40,740 bases of DNA from Lacihabitans soyangensis (GTDB taxonomy: Bacteria > Bacteroidota > Bacteroidia > Cytophagales > Spirosomataceae). Each line of letters opens with the position of its first letter. The stretch's first letter is position 1. The position numbers and the translations under genes were made by a program. The notes under the pieces are model-generated. The model made no database searches, had not been told where the DNA came from, and worked only from the letters and a program-made list of their open reading frames with translations. Where the stretch lies: the NCBI RefSeq assembly GCF_024343775.1, contig NZ_RJUF01000030.1:1-40740 (forward strand), written 5' to 3'. Below are positions 1-8,216 of this stretch, piece by piece.

Positions 1-16
1 ATCCAAATTTGAGAAT

Positions 17-703
17 CTATTTGCACCCAAAATGCACGTAAACGATTCTCTCAAACTTGTTCCAGTCTGGATCTTTCTTAAGAGCCGCCATAGCCGCAGC
101 ACAGCCTTTGAACAGTTCTTTTGATTGTTCGTCATAATCACCCTTTGTAATTTTGTAAGCTGGCTTATCTCCAACTTTTACAAAATAAGACTTATCCAAT
201 CCACCCACTTTCATTGGTCCCACTCCTACAGACATGGTTTCACTTGCGAAAGGGTTAAAATAAACTCTCACTTTGTTATGAAATCCTGGATTTACCAACT
301 GCATCAATAATGGCTGTACTTTTCCTTTAATATCAACTTGTGTATATTCAAAAAATCCATAACCATCGGTAATTCTGTCGTTATTCAGATCTTTTGAAAG
401 GTTGGTGCCAACTTCCATTTGTTTGCTGAACTTATCCAAGCCCGAGGCTGGCAAATACATTTCCTTTATTTGTTCTGGCTTATAGGTCTTTTTCTTTCCA
501 TCTACTTTTATGGTAATTTCGGAGATGTTTCCTTTCTTTCTATCCAAATCTTCAATATCCCCCTCCACTTTTGAACCATCGGCCAAGGTCAGGTAGGCGA
601 TTTTCTTGGAAGAGAATCTGTCAAAACCCTCCATAAAGCTTTGAGAATAAGACACAAAGGAAATGAGCATAATAAATGCTACAGTGTAAATTTTTGATTT
701 CAT
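17..703 (-). CDS. secreted protein of unknown function
   Basis: This 228-residue protein matches no family I recognise. It begins with a clear Sec signal peptide: a Lys-rich start, a hydrophobic core over about residues 5-17 and a likely cut after SYS, near residue 20. The mature part is soluble and rich in Lys, Gly and Asp. A segment at about 35-85 (LADGSKVEGDIEDLDRKKG) looks like a small beta-barrel or SH3-like strand pattern, and the C-terminus ends HFGCK. It has no membrane segment after the signal. It is the last gene of the minus-strand run that starts at rsmH, 49 bp after its upstream neighbour, so it may be co-transcribed. The coding assignment is secure; the function is unknown. Confidence 0.75.
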   Translation of the reverse strand: MKSKIYTVAFIMLISFVSYSQSFMEGFDRFSSKKIAYLTLADGSKVEGDIEDLDRKKGNISEITIKVDGKKKTYKPEQIKEMYLPASGLDKFSKQMEVGTNLSKDLNNDRITDGYGFFEYTQVDIKGKVQPLLMQLVNPGFHNKVRVYFNPFASETMSVGVGPMKVGGLDKSYFVKVGDKPAYKITKGDYDEQSKELFKGCAAAMAALKKDPDWNKFERIVYVHFGCK

Positions 704-752
704 ATTTTATAGTGTTTAAACCATAAATTTAGCAAAAAGAATTCAGAAAGCA

Positions 753-1499
753 CTACCGCAACCGTCTGATAATTCGGGTATTGCGGAAATCGCCTAGACA
801 TTTAAGGATTTTAAAAGTGAGCTCATAATCGGTGGCGTTGAGTATAAAATCTTGTGTGGGTTTACAGAAAACCATGAAGTCGTCTAAATCTTCATCTTGC
901 AGATGTGTAATCTGAGCTACTACTTGCTTATTGTATTTGAGATCTGCATAAAAACTTTTGGCATCCTGAAACTGCATATCGGCCAACTTACGATTCATTT
1001 TACCCTCTTTACTAAACATTTCGTAGAGAGCATCTATAGAAATCCCAATGCCCGGCTGACTGGTATTGGTGTTGAGCATACTTTTCAGAATTTCGTTTCT
1101 GATGGCCTTGGAATCATTTGGATTGGCCAAAAAGTCCTTAATTTCCTTATGCAAATCGCTAAGTTTACGGTCCTTTACAACCAACTCCTGCAACATAAAT
1201 GGCTGAAGTTTGACCTCTAAAACAGGATTTCTGTCCTTTCCGTCCCAAAGAATTCCCTTTCGATTGTATCCAAAACTGGTGATAATGATAGAATCGCCAA
1301 CCATTGCACGGATATAGAAATCACCGGTTTCGTTAGTGGCCACAACTTGATTGGAGCGTTTGTTTAAAATATTAAGCGTAGAAATTCCTTTTTTGGTGCT
1401 TGCGTCAATCACTTTGCCATACACCGAACGTTCGTGCGAAACGGCAGCAAATGAAAGGAGAGCCAAGAAAGAAAGAAATATTAACTTTTTGATATCCAA
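753..1499 (-). CDS. exported CarboxypepD_reg-like domain protein
   Basis: A 248-residue exported protein. After an N-terminal signal (about 1-20), residues 25-105 form a CarboxypepD_reg-like beta-sandwich: the run VYGKVIDASTKKGIS, then GDFYIRAMVGDSIIITSFGY, ending in LQELVVKD. This is the same fold found at the N-terminus of SusC-type TonB receptors, but no barrel follows. The rest (about 110-248) is helical and charged, with no recognised domain. Proteins of this layout are common in Bacteroidota and mostly uncharacterised; surface or periplasmic location is inferred. It lies 11 bp downstream of the M14 peptidase gene and is probably in the same transcript. Confidence 0.8.
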   Translation of the reverse strand: MDIKKLIFLSFLALLSFAAVSHERSVYGKVIDASTKKGISTLNILNKRSNQVVATNETGDFYIRAMVGDSIIITSFGYNRKGILWDGKDRNPVLEVKLQPFMLQELVVKDRKLSDLHKEIKDFLANPNDSKAIRNEILKSMLNTNTSQPGIGISIDALYEMFSKEGKMNRKLADMQFQDAKSFYADLKYNKQVVAQITHLQDEDLDDFMVFCKPTQDFILNATDYELTFKILKCLGDFRNTRIIRRLR

Positions 1500-1510
1500 T
1501 ATTTTAAAAA

Positions 1511-2737
1511 TTATTCAACCACTTTGCCATTAAATATAACGGTTTGATGATCTCCGTGGTCAATAATAAAATGAGCCTCTTCGCCCTCCAAAACTAAATT
1601 TTGTTTCTGAAAATTATATTTTTGGGCGATTTCTGGAAAATCAGAAAGCGGTTTCAACAAGCCGCCTTTTGCGTCTAAAGTTTGTATTCCCCAGAAAACT
1701 GACAAGTCGCCCATATCTTCAATAACGCTTTTGTGAGTGAATTCGCTTGCTGTAATATTATTTTTTTCTTCTAAATTAATGCCCAAATCTACCTCGAAAT
1801 CAACTTCTCCCAATTTCACTTTGGCGTTTACTACTTTCAAATCAAACAGATACTTTTGATTCTGAGGTATTTGTAGGTAGTCCTCCAAGGTAAATTTCTG
1901 ATATGAATTGCTCAAAATAGCTTCAAAAGCACTCAGAATAGACAAAAAATTGAGTTTTCTGATAAACTGTTTCTCTGTATCGTCCTTATAGCCACCAGAT
2001 TCTATCAGAATAAGGCTACTGCCCCATTTTTGTATGTTATCTCCGAAGGCTCTGGGTTCAAATTCGTCAGAAAAGCGACCAATATTGCTTGGAATAAATT
2101 CCTTGAGGGTTTCATTCATTGCACTAATTACCTGCCGCGACTTTGTCCTCACCTCGTTCCATTCTGTCTCTTGGTTGTAGGCCGTTGCCAAAAACGAAAT
2201 TGTAGCTTGTTCAGATGAGATGCCAGCAGAATAACGAATATGTTGGTCATGAAGATTAAATGAAAACTCAGGTTTTAAATCCAAAACCAAACCTTTCAAA
2301 ATTTTACTTTCTGGACACTGCAAAGCCACGGCATCACGGTTCATGTCTATTCCTTGGGCAGTACGGCGAATAAACCGTTCAACTCCGTCGGGATTGAGCA
2401 TAGGCACAAAATGAAGCTCTAAGTCGCTAAGAATAGCCTCCCTGAAGTCTTGAAATTCGTCATCTTGTGGCTTCAGAAAATTAAGAATATCAAAAATGGC
2501 CATGGTGGCCGTGGCCTCATTGCCGTGCATTTGCGACCAAAGAAGTATCTTTCTTTTGCCTTCTCCAAGCTTTACTTTATAAATATCTCTCTTCTCAAAC
2601 GACTGACCAGCAAGTGTATTATCAAAGGGCAAATTTTGGATAAGAGGTAAAATATCACTGTGCTTAAACCTCCTTTTGGTTAAAGAAAGTTCTTTGTAAT
2701 TTTGATAAGCCTCAAAAAGCCTGGTGTAAATCATCAA
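1511..2737 (-). CDS. M14 family zinc carboxypeptidase
   Basis: A 408-residue metallocarboxypeptidase-like protein. Zinc ligands appear as H71 and E74 in SQMHGNEAT and as H163 in NLHDQ. NPDGVERF (115-122) with the Asn-Arg pair at 133-134 supplies substrate-binding residues. E246 in LIESGGY is the probable catalytic glutamate. The C-terminal 120 residues form an extra beta-rich region. No signal peptide is visible, so it is probably cytoplasmic. It starts 9 bp after ftsI, in the slot where murE often lies in Bacteroidota division clusters. Several M14 enzymes cut peptidoglycan peptides, so cell-wall peptide processing is a reasonable inference, but the substrate cannot be read from the sequence. 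Confidence 0.88.
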   Translation of the reverse strand: MMIYTRLFEAYQNYKELSLTKRRFKHSDILPLIQNLPFDNTLAGQSFEKRDIYKVKLGEGKRKILLWSQMHGNEATATMAIFDILNFLKPQDDEFQDFREAILSDLELHFVPMLNPDGVERFIRRTAQGIDMNRDAVALQCPESKILKGLVLDLKPEFSFNLHDQHIRYSAGISSEQATISFLATAYNQETEWNEVRTKSRQVISAMNETLKEFIPSNIGRFSDEFEPRAFGDNIQKWGSSLILIESGGYKDDTEKQFIRKLNFLSILSAFEAILSNSYQKFTLEDYLQIPQNQKYLFDLKVVNAKVKLGEVDFEVDLGINLEEKNNITASEFTHKSVIEDMGDLSVFWGIQTLDAKGGLLKPLSDFPEIAQKYNFQKQNLVLEGEEAHFIIDHGDHQTVIFNGKVVE

Positions 2738-2746
2738 TCGAATGGT

Positions 2747-4852
2747 TTATTGAAGCACCAAAGCTACAATATTTTTACCAATCATGGAATAAGCCTTCAC
2801 TTTTCCAAAACCCGAATACCGCACTTTGAAGCCTTTATTCTCCAATAACGGCAGGGCATCTTTGAGCGAGAGACCTTTTATTGATTCCAAACTTTTATCT
2901 GGATTTTTGGATTCCCAAATTACTGAATCGTTTTTAACCACCTTAGGATTGGTAAAACCGTCACCAACTGGCTGATTCTGAATTCCCAGTCTTTGAGCAA
3001 TGCTTTTATGGTCAGATATTTTACCCGGATTTTGCTTGTCCGCCAATTTCTGTACGTTACTTTTCAAAACCAAACGTGGGTGCATTGAAATATCGTAAGC
3101 GAAAATCTTATCCGCAATAGTTTTGAAAACGGGAGCACAAACGTCAGCCGCATAAATATTAGCCCCAACAGGCTCGTCTATAACCACCACACAGCTATAC
3201 TTTGGTTTTTTGGCAGGAAAATATCCAATAAAAGAAGTATGATAAAGGCCTTGCTTGTAATTTCCTCCCACTCGTTTCTGTGAAGTACCGGTTTTACCTG
3301 CAATCTGACAGGTGCCGCCGTTCACGTTTTTTGCAGTACCGTTGGTCACGACACCTTCCATCATTTGTCTGATTTTTTTGAGCGTGCTGGCGGAACAAAT
3401 AGGTTCAGAAATACGATTGGCCGTAAAAACCTCCTCCACTTTTACACCTCGCCTGATCTCTTTCACTATGATGGGTTGTATCCATTGGCCATCGTTGGCA
3501 ATAGCGTTATAGAATGTCAACATCTGTATCGGCGTAATGCGAGATTCATATCCTATTGACATCCAAGGTACTGTGGTGCCAGAGAAAGTAGAACTTTTTG
3601 AGTTTTTCAAAACTGGGTATGGCTCTCCTTTAAGCTGAAATCCCGAGGGCTTGTCGAGTCTAAACTGCCTCAAATAGGCAAAATAATCTTCAGCCGTAGA
3701 AAAACCGAAGTGCTTTTTCATTAAGCTGTAAATACCGATGTTGCATGATTGCTCAAAAATCTCCTGGACCGTCAATTCACCGTGTTTGTGCGAACAAGTG
3801 AAAGAAAGTCCGTTGTGGCGGATTTCACCTGGGCAATTTACTCCATAATCAGTTGGCTGAAGGTTGGCTTTCTCAAGCAAGGCAACCATGGTCGGCAACT
3901 TGAAAGTTGAACCAGGGTCAGTACCTTCCTTAACTGCATAATTTTGATCTTCAATGTAGCTGATTACACCGTCGGCGTCCATTGTTCTGGTCAAATTGGC
4001 TATGGCCTTTACCTCGCCCGTGGCTATTTCCATTACTACTGCAGTGCCGTATTTGGCTTGTGTTTTAAATACCTGATTGCGTAAGGCACTTTCTATAATA
4101 TCCTGAAAATTAACATCTAAGGTCGTCACAACATCCCAGCCCGGCTCAGAGTTAATATCTGACTCTAGATTAACCGGTTTTTGATAACCTCCTGCCAATC
4201 TTTCATAAAAACCCTTGCCGTCCTTACCTCTCAGATAATTCTCAAAACTGGCCTCTATACCAAAATCTCCGATTTTATTGGTTTTTCTGTCCAATTTACC
4301 GATGGTCCGCATGGCCAAATTGTCAAAAGGCAAAAATCGGTATTCCTCTATTTCAAATCGACCACCGCCTTTGTTTGGTCCTTCTCTGAAAAGTGGAAAC
4401 TTTTGAATTTTTTCTTTCTCCACATGATCCAATTTTCGGCTACCACCAAAGAGCATATAACGGGTTTTGGCTTTACGAGCCTTGGAAATTCTTTCCTTGT
4501 ACTCCAAATAGCTGTAGTCTTGAAAATAAGCCGATAATAAAATAGAAAGGGAGTCGATACTACTTTCGAATAATTCTTTTTTGGCTTGGAAAGGATCAAA
4601 GACCACCTGATATTTTGGTATGGAAGTAGCCAAAAGACTCTGACCGTCAGAAGCATAGATGTTTCCACGGGTAGCGTCAATAATGCGTTCTTTCATCTGA
4701 AAATCCACAACTTTTGACATGAGCTCCTTCTTTTGGCTCGTTTGGAGATAGATGATTTTTATAAAAATAGCAACTCCCACCAAACCCAAAACAAAAATCG
4801 TCCACCGTGAACGATGCTTTATTTGTTCCTTTATTGAACTTTTCTCAGACAT
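2747..4852 (-). CDS. ftsI: FtsI-type penicillin-binding protein with PASTA domain
   Basis: Septal peptidoglycan D,D-transpeptidase (class B PBP), 701 residues. A short cytoplasmic tail is followed by one membrane anchor at about 17-36, a PBP dimerisation region at about 55-230 and the transpeptidase domain at about 265-585. The active-site motifs are intact: S315-T-F-K318 (nucleophile), S369-C-N371 and K520-T-G-T. A C-terminal PASTA domain spans about 656-701, as is usual for this protein in Bacteroidota. It follows ftsL by 13 bp and precedes the M14 peptidase by 9 bp, so it is almost certainly co-transcribed with both. FtsI acts in the divisome with FtsW and the FtsQLB complex. Confidence 0.96.
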   Translation of the reverse strand: MSEKSSIKEQIKHRSRWTIFVLGLVGVAIFIKIIYLQTSQKKELMSKVVDFQMKERIIDATRGNIYASDGQSLLATSIPKYQVVFDPFQAKKELFESSIDSLSILLSAYFQDYSYLEYKERISKARKAKTRYMLFGGSRKLDHVEKEKIQKFPLFREGPNKGGGRFEIEEYRFLPFDNLAMRTIGKLDRKTNKIGDFGIEASFENYLRGKDGKGFYERLAGGYQKPVNLESDINSEPGWDVVTTLDVNFQDIIESALRNQVFKTQAKYGTAVVMEIATGEVKAIANLTRTMDADGVISYIEDQNYAVKEGTDPGSTFKLPTMVALLEKANLQPTDYGVNCPGEIRHNGLSFTCSHKHGELTVQEIFEQSCNIGIYSLMKKHFGFSTAEDYFAYLRQFRLDKPSGFQLKGEPYPVLKNSKSSTFSGTTVPWMSIGYESRITPIQMLTFYNAIANDGQWIQPIIVKEIRRGVKVEEVFTANRISEPICSASTLKKIRQMMEGVVTNGTAKNVNGGTCQIAGKTGTSQKRVGGNYKQGLYHTSFIGYFPAKKPKYSCVVVIDEPVGANIYAADVCAPVFKTIADKIFAYDISMHPRLVLKSNVQKLADKQNPGKISDHKSIAQRLGIQNQPVGDGFTNPKVVKNDSVIWESKNPDKSLESIKGLSLKDALPLLENKGFKVRYSGFGKVKAYSMIGKNIVALVLQ

Positions 4853-4865
4853 TTTAGGAAGTGTT

Positions 4866-5246
4866 TTAAGGTTTTTCGAAAGCTATTTTGATGGGCGGCT
4901 GAGCATTCTTTTCAAATCCTCGCTCCTGAAGTTTTTTTTCAACCTCGGACTGCTTACTGGCATAAAGATACTTTGACTTATGCGAGATAAAAGAAGCTCG
5001 CTGTTCGTTGAGGAGTTTTTCCGCCCTATCTAGTCTTCTGATGAGGCCATCAAAATTATGCTGAAAAAAAATATAAACCGTAACCAATAAACCTATCCAG
5101 AGTACTTTTCTGAGTGTACCTGGCGAAAGACGCTCGTCTATTTCGAGTTTGCGATTGACCCACTTCGCCATGGGGTCTATGAGGTTGAAGCTAAAGGACT
5201 TAGAACTCTGAGGTTCTACTCTCCTTCTGGGACGGTTCTGTGACAT
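4866..5246 (-). CDS. ftsL: FtsL-like division protein
   Basis: A 126-residue bitopic membrane protein between rsmH and ftsI, the normal place for ftsL. An Arg-rich cytoplasmic N-terminus (NRPRRRVEP) is followed by a membrane segment at about 48-61 and a charged helix over about 65-110 suited to a coiled coil. FtsL sequences are poorly conserved, so the assignment rests on size, topology and position. Its role is to bridge FtsB and FtsQ and activate FtsWI at the septum. The 106-bp gap to rsmH holds a -7-like box, so it may also have its own promoter. Confidence 0.85.
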   Translation of the reverse strand: MSQNRPRRRVEPQSSKSFSFNLIDPMAKWVNRKLEIDERLSPGTLRKVLWIGLLVTVYIFFQHNFDGLIRRLDRAEKLLNEQRASFISHKSKYLYASKQSEVEKKLQERGFEKNAQPPIKIAFEKP

Positions 5247-5275
5247 TAATTTAAATTTTTATGGGAAGCACTTTT

Positions 5276-5283
5276 CAAAATTA
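5276..5283 (-). promoter_or_regulatory. possible -7 box upstream of ftsL
   Basis: On the minus strand this reads TAATTTTG, matching the Bacteroidota -7 consensus TAnnTTTG, 29 bases before the ftsL start. I find no -33 TTG at the right spacing, so this is only a partial promoter match. Confidence 0.25.
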
Positions 5284-5352
5284 AAGATTTTTTTCTTTAA
5301 AATTTATTCTTGCGATTTAAAAAATTTAGTGGCAATCACAAAACGGAATAAT

Positions 5353-6270
5353 TTACGCTAGCTTTTGGGCTATTCTGAGCTTCGCACTGCGGGCTCTAGG
5401 ATTCTCCAAAAGTTCGGCTTCTGAGGCCTCTACCGGTTTTCTGGTAATAGAGTGAAGTGGCTTTATTTCATTGCCAAAAAGGTCTTTTTCTACTTCGCCA
5501 AAGAACTTTCCGCTACGGATGAAGTTCTTTACAGGGCGGTCTTCTAATGAATGATACGACATCATCACTAATCTACCATCTGGTGAAAGTATCTCTGGTA
5601 CTTGTTGTAAAAACTCCTCCAAAACCTTCAATTCTTCATTAACCTCGATACGCAAAGCCTGAAAAACCTGAGCAAAAAACTTGTTTTCCTTACCCCGAGG
5701 GGCATAAGTTTGGAGGGCGGCCTTCAGCTCTCTAATGGTTTCTATTGGCCCAGCTCCTCTTCCTGAAACAACCGCCTGAGCCACCGTGCGGGCATTTTTT
5801 AGCTCACCGTATATGCCAAAAATCTTGTGCAAATCCTCAAAACTGTATTCGTTTACCACCGTTTTGGCTGATTGAGGCTGCTGCACGTCCATACGCATAT
5901 CCAGCTCGGCATCGAATCTCGTAGAAAATCCTCGATCTGCAGTGTCTATTTGGTGAGAAGATATTCCTAAATCTGCCAAAATACCATCAACAGTTTTTAC
6001 GCCGTAAACTCGGAGATATTTTTTTATGAACCGGAAATTTGCGGAAATAAACGTGAAGTTTTCAGACTCTATTTTTGCGGCTTCTTGTTTAGCGTCGTCG
6101 TCTTGGTCAAAACTGTACAGATGACCCGTAGTGAGTTTTTCGAGAATAGCCCTGCTGTGGCCACCACCACCAAAAGTAACATCTACATAAATGCCGTCAG
6201 GCTTTATGTTGAGGCCTTCGAGGCACTCTTTGAGCATTACAGGTTTGTGATAGTCGTAGTTTGGTTCCAA
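5353..6270 (-). CDS. rsmH: 16S rRNA (cytosine(1402)-N(4))-methyltransferase RsmH
   Basis: RsmH (MraW), 305 residues, methylates N4 of C1402 in the 16S rRNA decoding centre with S-adenosylmethionine. The N-terminal HKPVMLKECLEGL is typical. The SAM-binding loop is VDVTFGGGGHSRAIL at about 28-43. GILADLGISSHQ, FSTRFDAELDMRMD and the C-terminal MMSYHSLEDRPVKNF are all family signatures. It heads the division operon as usual, but mraZ, which normally lies just upstream, is absent: the upstream 450 bp hold only repeats. The start at 6270 is supported by the family N-terminus. Confidence 0.97.
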   Translation of the reverse strand: MEPNYDYHKPVMLKECLEGLNIKPDGIYVDVTFGGGGHSRAILEKLTTGHLYSFDQDDDAKQEAAKIESENFTFISANFRFIKKYLRVYGVKTVDGILADLGISSHQIDTADRGFSTRFDAELDMRMDVQQPQSAKTVVNEYSFEDLHKIFGIYGELKNARTVAQAVVSGRGAGPIETIRELKAALQTYAPRGKENKFFAQVFQALRIEVNEELKVLEEFLQQVPEILSPDGRLVMMSYHSLEDRPVKNFIRSGKFFGEVEKDLFGNEIKPLHSITRKPVEASEAELLENPRARSAKLRIAQKLA

Positions 6271-6293
6271 AGCGAATTATTGAATTTGAACCA

Positions 6294-6301
6294 CAAAAAT
6301 A
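6294..6301 (-). promoter_or_regulatory. possible -7 box upstream of rsmH
   Basis: The minus strand reads TATTTTTG, a TAnnTTTG match 23 bases before the rsmH start. It would give a short leader of about 17 nt. No clear -33 TTG partner is visible. Confidence 0.3.
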
Positions 6302-6340
6302 CGATTTTTTTGGGGAGAAATGGTGGGAATTGATCCTGAA

Positions 6341-6672
6341 GTTTGTGGGGAGACAAACTTGAGGCTGAGTAAAGTTTGTGATGACACCATAGCCGTCAAG
6401 CTAAGAACAATTGCACACGGATAGAACTGATTTGACAAGGAATAAAAGCAGATTTCAAATTTCATTATCAAAAATATCAGTGTCTAATCTTTGTTTATCC
6501 GTGTGCAAAATTTATTTTTTACAAAAAACTTAGGTTGATGGGTATAGCTAAGGACACAAACTCAGGCGTTCAGTGAAGCATATAGTGAGACAAACTTGAG
6601 GCTGAGTAAAGTTTGTGAGGACATAAACTTGGGTGCGGGGTGAAGTTTGAAAGGACACAAACTTGAGCAAAC
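6341..6672. repeat. cluster of hairpin-forming intergenic repeats
   Basis: This non-coding gap between rsmH and the M20 gene holds related repeats. A 30-base sequence beginning AGACAAACTTGAGGC occurs identically at 6351-6380 and 6588-6617. Diverged relatives lie at about 6552-6580 and 6618-6667 (ACAAACTC, ATAAACTTGGG, ACACAAACTTGAG). Each full unit carries ACAAACTT and AAGTTTGT as inverted arms, so it can fold into a hairpin. No open reading frame here looks coding. The pattern resembles REP-like or BIME-like extragenic repeats; mobility or function is not shown. Confidence 0.75.
6411..6508. repeat. 98-bp element bounded by 13-bp inverted repeats
   Basis: TTGCACACGGATA at 6411-6423 is exactly matched by its reverse complement TATCCGTGTGCAA at 6496-6508, with 72 bp between. 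The element lies inside the repeat cluster. Its size and terminal inverted repeats suit a miniature mobile element or a long hairpin. No convincing target-site duplication is visible, and the inner part codes for nothing recognisable. Confidence 0.5.
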
Positions 6673-6673
6673 C

Positions 6674-6702
6674 AAAAAAAGGCGACAAAATTGCCGCCTT
6701 TT
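6674..6702 (-). terminator. intrinsic terminator after the M20 gene
   Basis: Read on the minus strand, AAAAGGCG (6702-6695) pairs with CGCCTTTT (6684-6677) around a 10-base loop, and the T run continues to 6674. It lies 23 bp past the M20 stop codon. Confidence 0.8.
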
Positions 6703-6724
6703 CAACAATCAAAATAAATCAGTA

Positions 6725-8146
6725 TCAATTTCTATAATTCAAAGCAGGTTTGCGGGTGCCTAAAAGTGATTCATATTTGAAATCGCCACCTGTTTTGGTT
6801 TTAAACTCTTCAGTCGCTTTAAGTATTAGTTCTGGGTTTTCAAACAAATCTATGGCACTCATGGCCAAGGTTTTGGCTGCTATCATCATGCCTTTTACGC
6901 CTATGCTAGTACCACCCGCGGCTACCGCCTGCCAGCTATGTGCTGGTGTGCCTGGCACCCATGTGGCCGTACGACAACCCACTGTAGGTACAGCCCAACT
7001 TACATCGCCTACGTCTGTAGAGCCCCCGTTGGCTGTGTTTTCAAGTTTCAATTCTTGTATTTTGCTGGTAGCGTCCAAGGAACTTTTGAACATCCCTGGG
7101 GTAGGAAGTATTTTGTTGGCAAAGGCCAATTCGTCTGGCGTCATTATGTAACCGCCAACTGTACTCATGTTTTTGTGCATCACTTGAGCCAAAGTTTCGT
7201 TGGGCAATAACTCGTAAACGCCACCCAAAACCTCTACTTCTACCCTCGTACCTGTTCCTTGAGCCGCTCCTTTTGCAATGTTTTCCATCCATTCCCACAT
7301 GTCCTTTACGTTGGTGCGGTTGGGGTGACGGGCATATACATACAATTCTGCGAAGTCCGGAACTACGTTTGGAGCTTTTCCTCCTTGCGTAATTACATAG
7401 TGAATTCTAGAATCTTCTTGCACGTGCTCACGCATCATGTTGATCATGTGCGTCATGGCCTCCACACCATCCAAGGCCGAGCGACCGCTTTCTGGCGAAG
7501 CTGCAGCATGTGCTGAGCGACCATAAAATCTAAACTTACCCGACTTGTTGGCCAAAGAACTAGAGGCATTGGCCGAGTTGTCAGAACTTGGGTGCCAATG
7601 AAGCACTACATCTACATCTTTAAATAAGCCTTCACGAACCATATACACTTTTCCAGATCCGCCTTCTTCTGCAGGAGTTCCGTAGAATTTAATGGTGCCT
7701 TTTTGTCCAGTTTTTTTCATCCAATCTTTCACCGCTACTGCTGCTGCTGTTGAGCCTACACCAAACAAATGGTGTCCGCAAGCATGTCCTGCGATGCCAT
7801 TGAGCGATTGTTTCTCAGGATTGGCAGACTGTGAAAGACCAGGAAGAGCATCAAATTCACCAAGAATACCTATGACAGGTTTGCCAGAACCAAAAGTAGC
7901 CACAAATGCCGTTGGAATTTCAGCAACGCCAGCGGTTACGGTAAAACCTTCTTTCTTCAAGGTATTCTGCAAAAGCTCCGAGCTCTTAAATTCTTGGTAT
8001 CCGACCTCTGCAAAACTCCAGATGTCCATGGCCATGGAGCTATATTCTGGCTGCCTTTTTTGGATGTCGTCCATTACTTGTTTTTTGGTCTGGGCCACAG
8101 CAATAGTGCTAGAGACCGCCAAAATGAGAGATAGTATTTTTTTCAT
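6725..8146 (-). CDS. secreted AbgB-like M20 family amidohydrolase
   Basis: A 473-residue M20 amidohydrolase close to AbgB (p-aminobenzoyl-glutamate hydrolase subunit B). It has a Sec signal (residues 1-19, cut near AVAQ), so it acts in the periplasm or outside, unlike cytoplasmic AbgB. Metal-site residues are visible: GEFDALPG (97-104), GHACGHH (120-126, including metal-binding-type C123), the Glu pair E160-E161 in PAEEGG, and LHWHP (182-186). The central dimerisation domain spans about 205-330. Likely work is hydrolysis of an amide or N-acyl-amino-acid substrate; the substrate is not fixed. It appears to be a single-gene unit with its own terminator. Confidence 0.9.
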   Translation of the reverse strand: MKKILSLILAVSSTIAVAQTKKQVMDDIQKRQPEYSSMAMDIWSFAEVGYQEFKSSELLQNTLKKEGFTVTAGVAEIPTAFVATFGSGKPVIGILGEFDALPGLSQSANPEKQSLNGIAGHACGHHLFGVGSTAAAVAVKDWMKKTGQKGTIKFYGTPAEEGGSGKVYMVREGLFKDVDVVLHWHPSSDNSANASSSLANKSGKFRFYGRSAHAAASPESGRSALDGVEAMTHMINMMREHVQEDSRIHYVITQGGKAPNVVPDFAELYVYARHPNRTNVKDMWEWMENIAKGAAQGTGTRVEVEVLGGVYELLPNETLAQVMHKNMSTVGGYIMTPDELAFANKILPTPGMFKSSLDATSKIQELKLENTANGGSTDVGDVSWAVPTVGCRTATWVPGTPAHSWQAVAAGGTSIGVKGMMIAAKTLAMSAIDLFENPELILKATEEFKTKTGGDFKYESLLGTRKPALNYRN

Positions 8147-8216
8147 ACAAGTTTAGGTTTGGTGATAAAATAAGTTTGAATTCAATATAAAAATGCCTGT
8201 TTATCTAAAATATTAC

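Noticed and set aside
6277-6471. A 64-codon minus-strand open frame upstream of rsmH
   Set aside because: It runs through the repeat units and one arm of the inverted repeat, has no domain or start signal, and reads as low-complexity; treated as chance.
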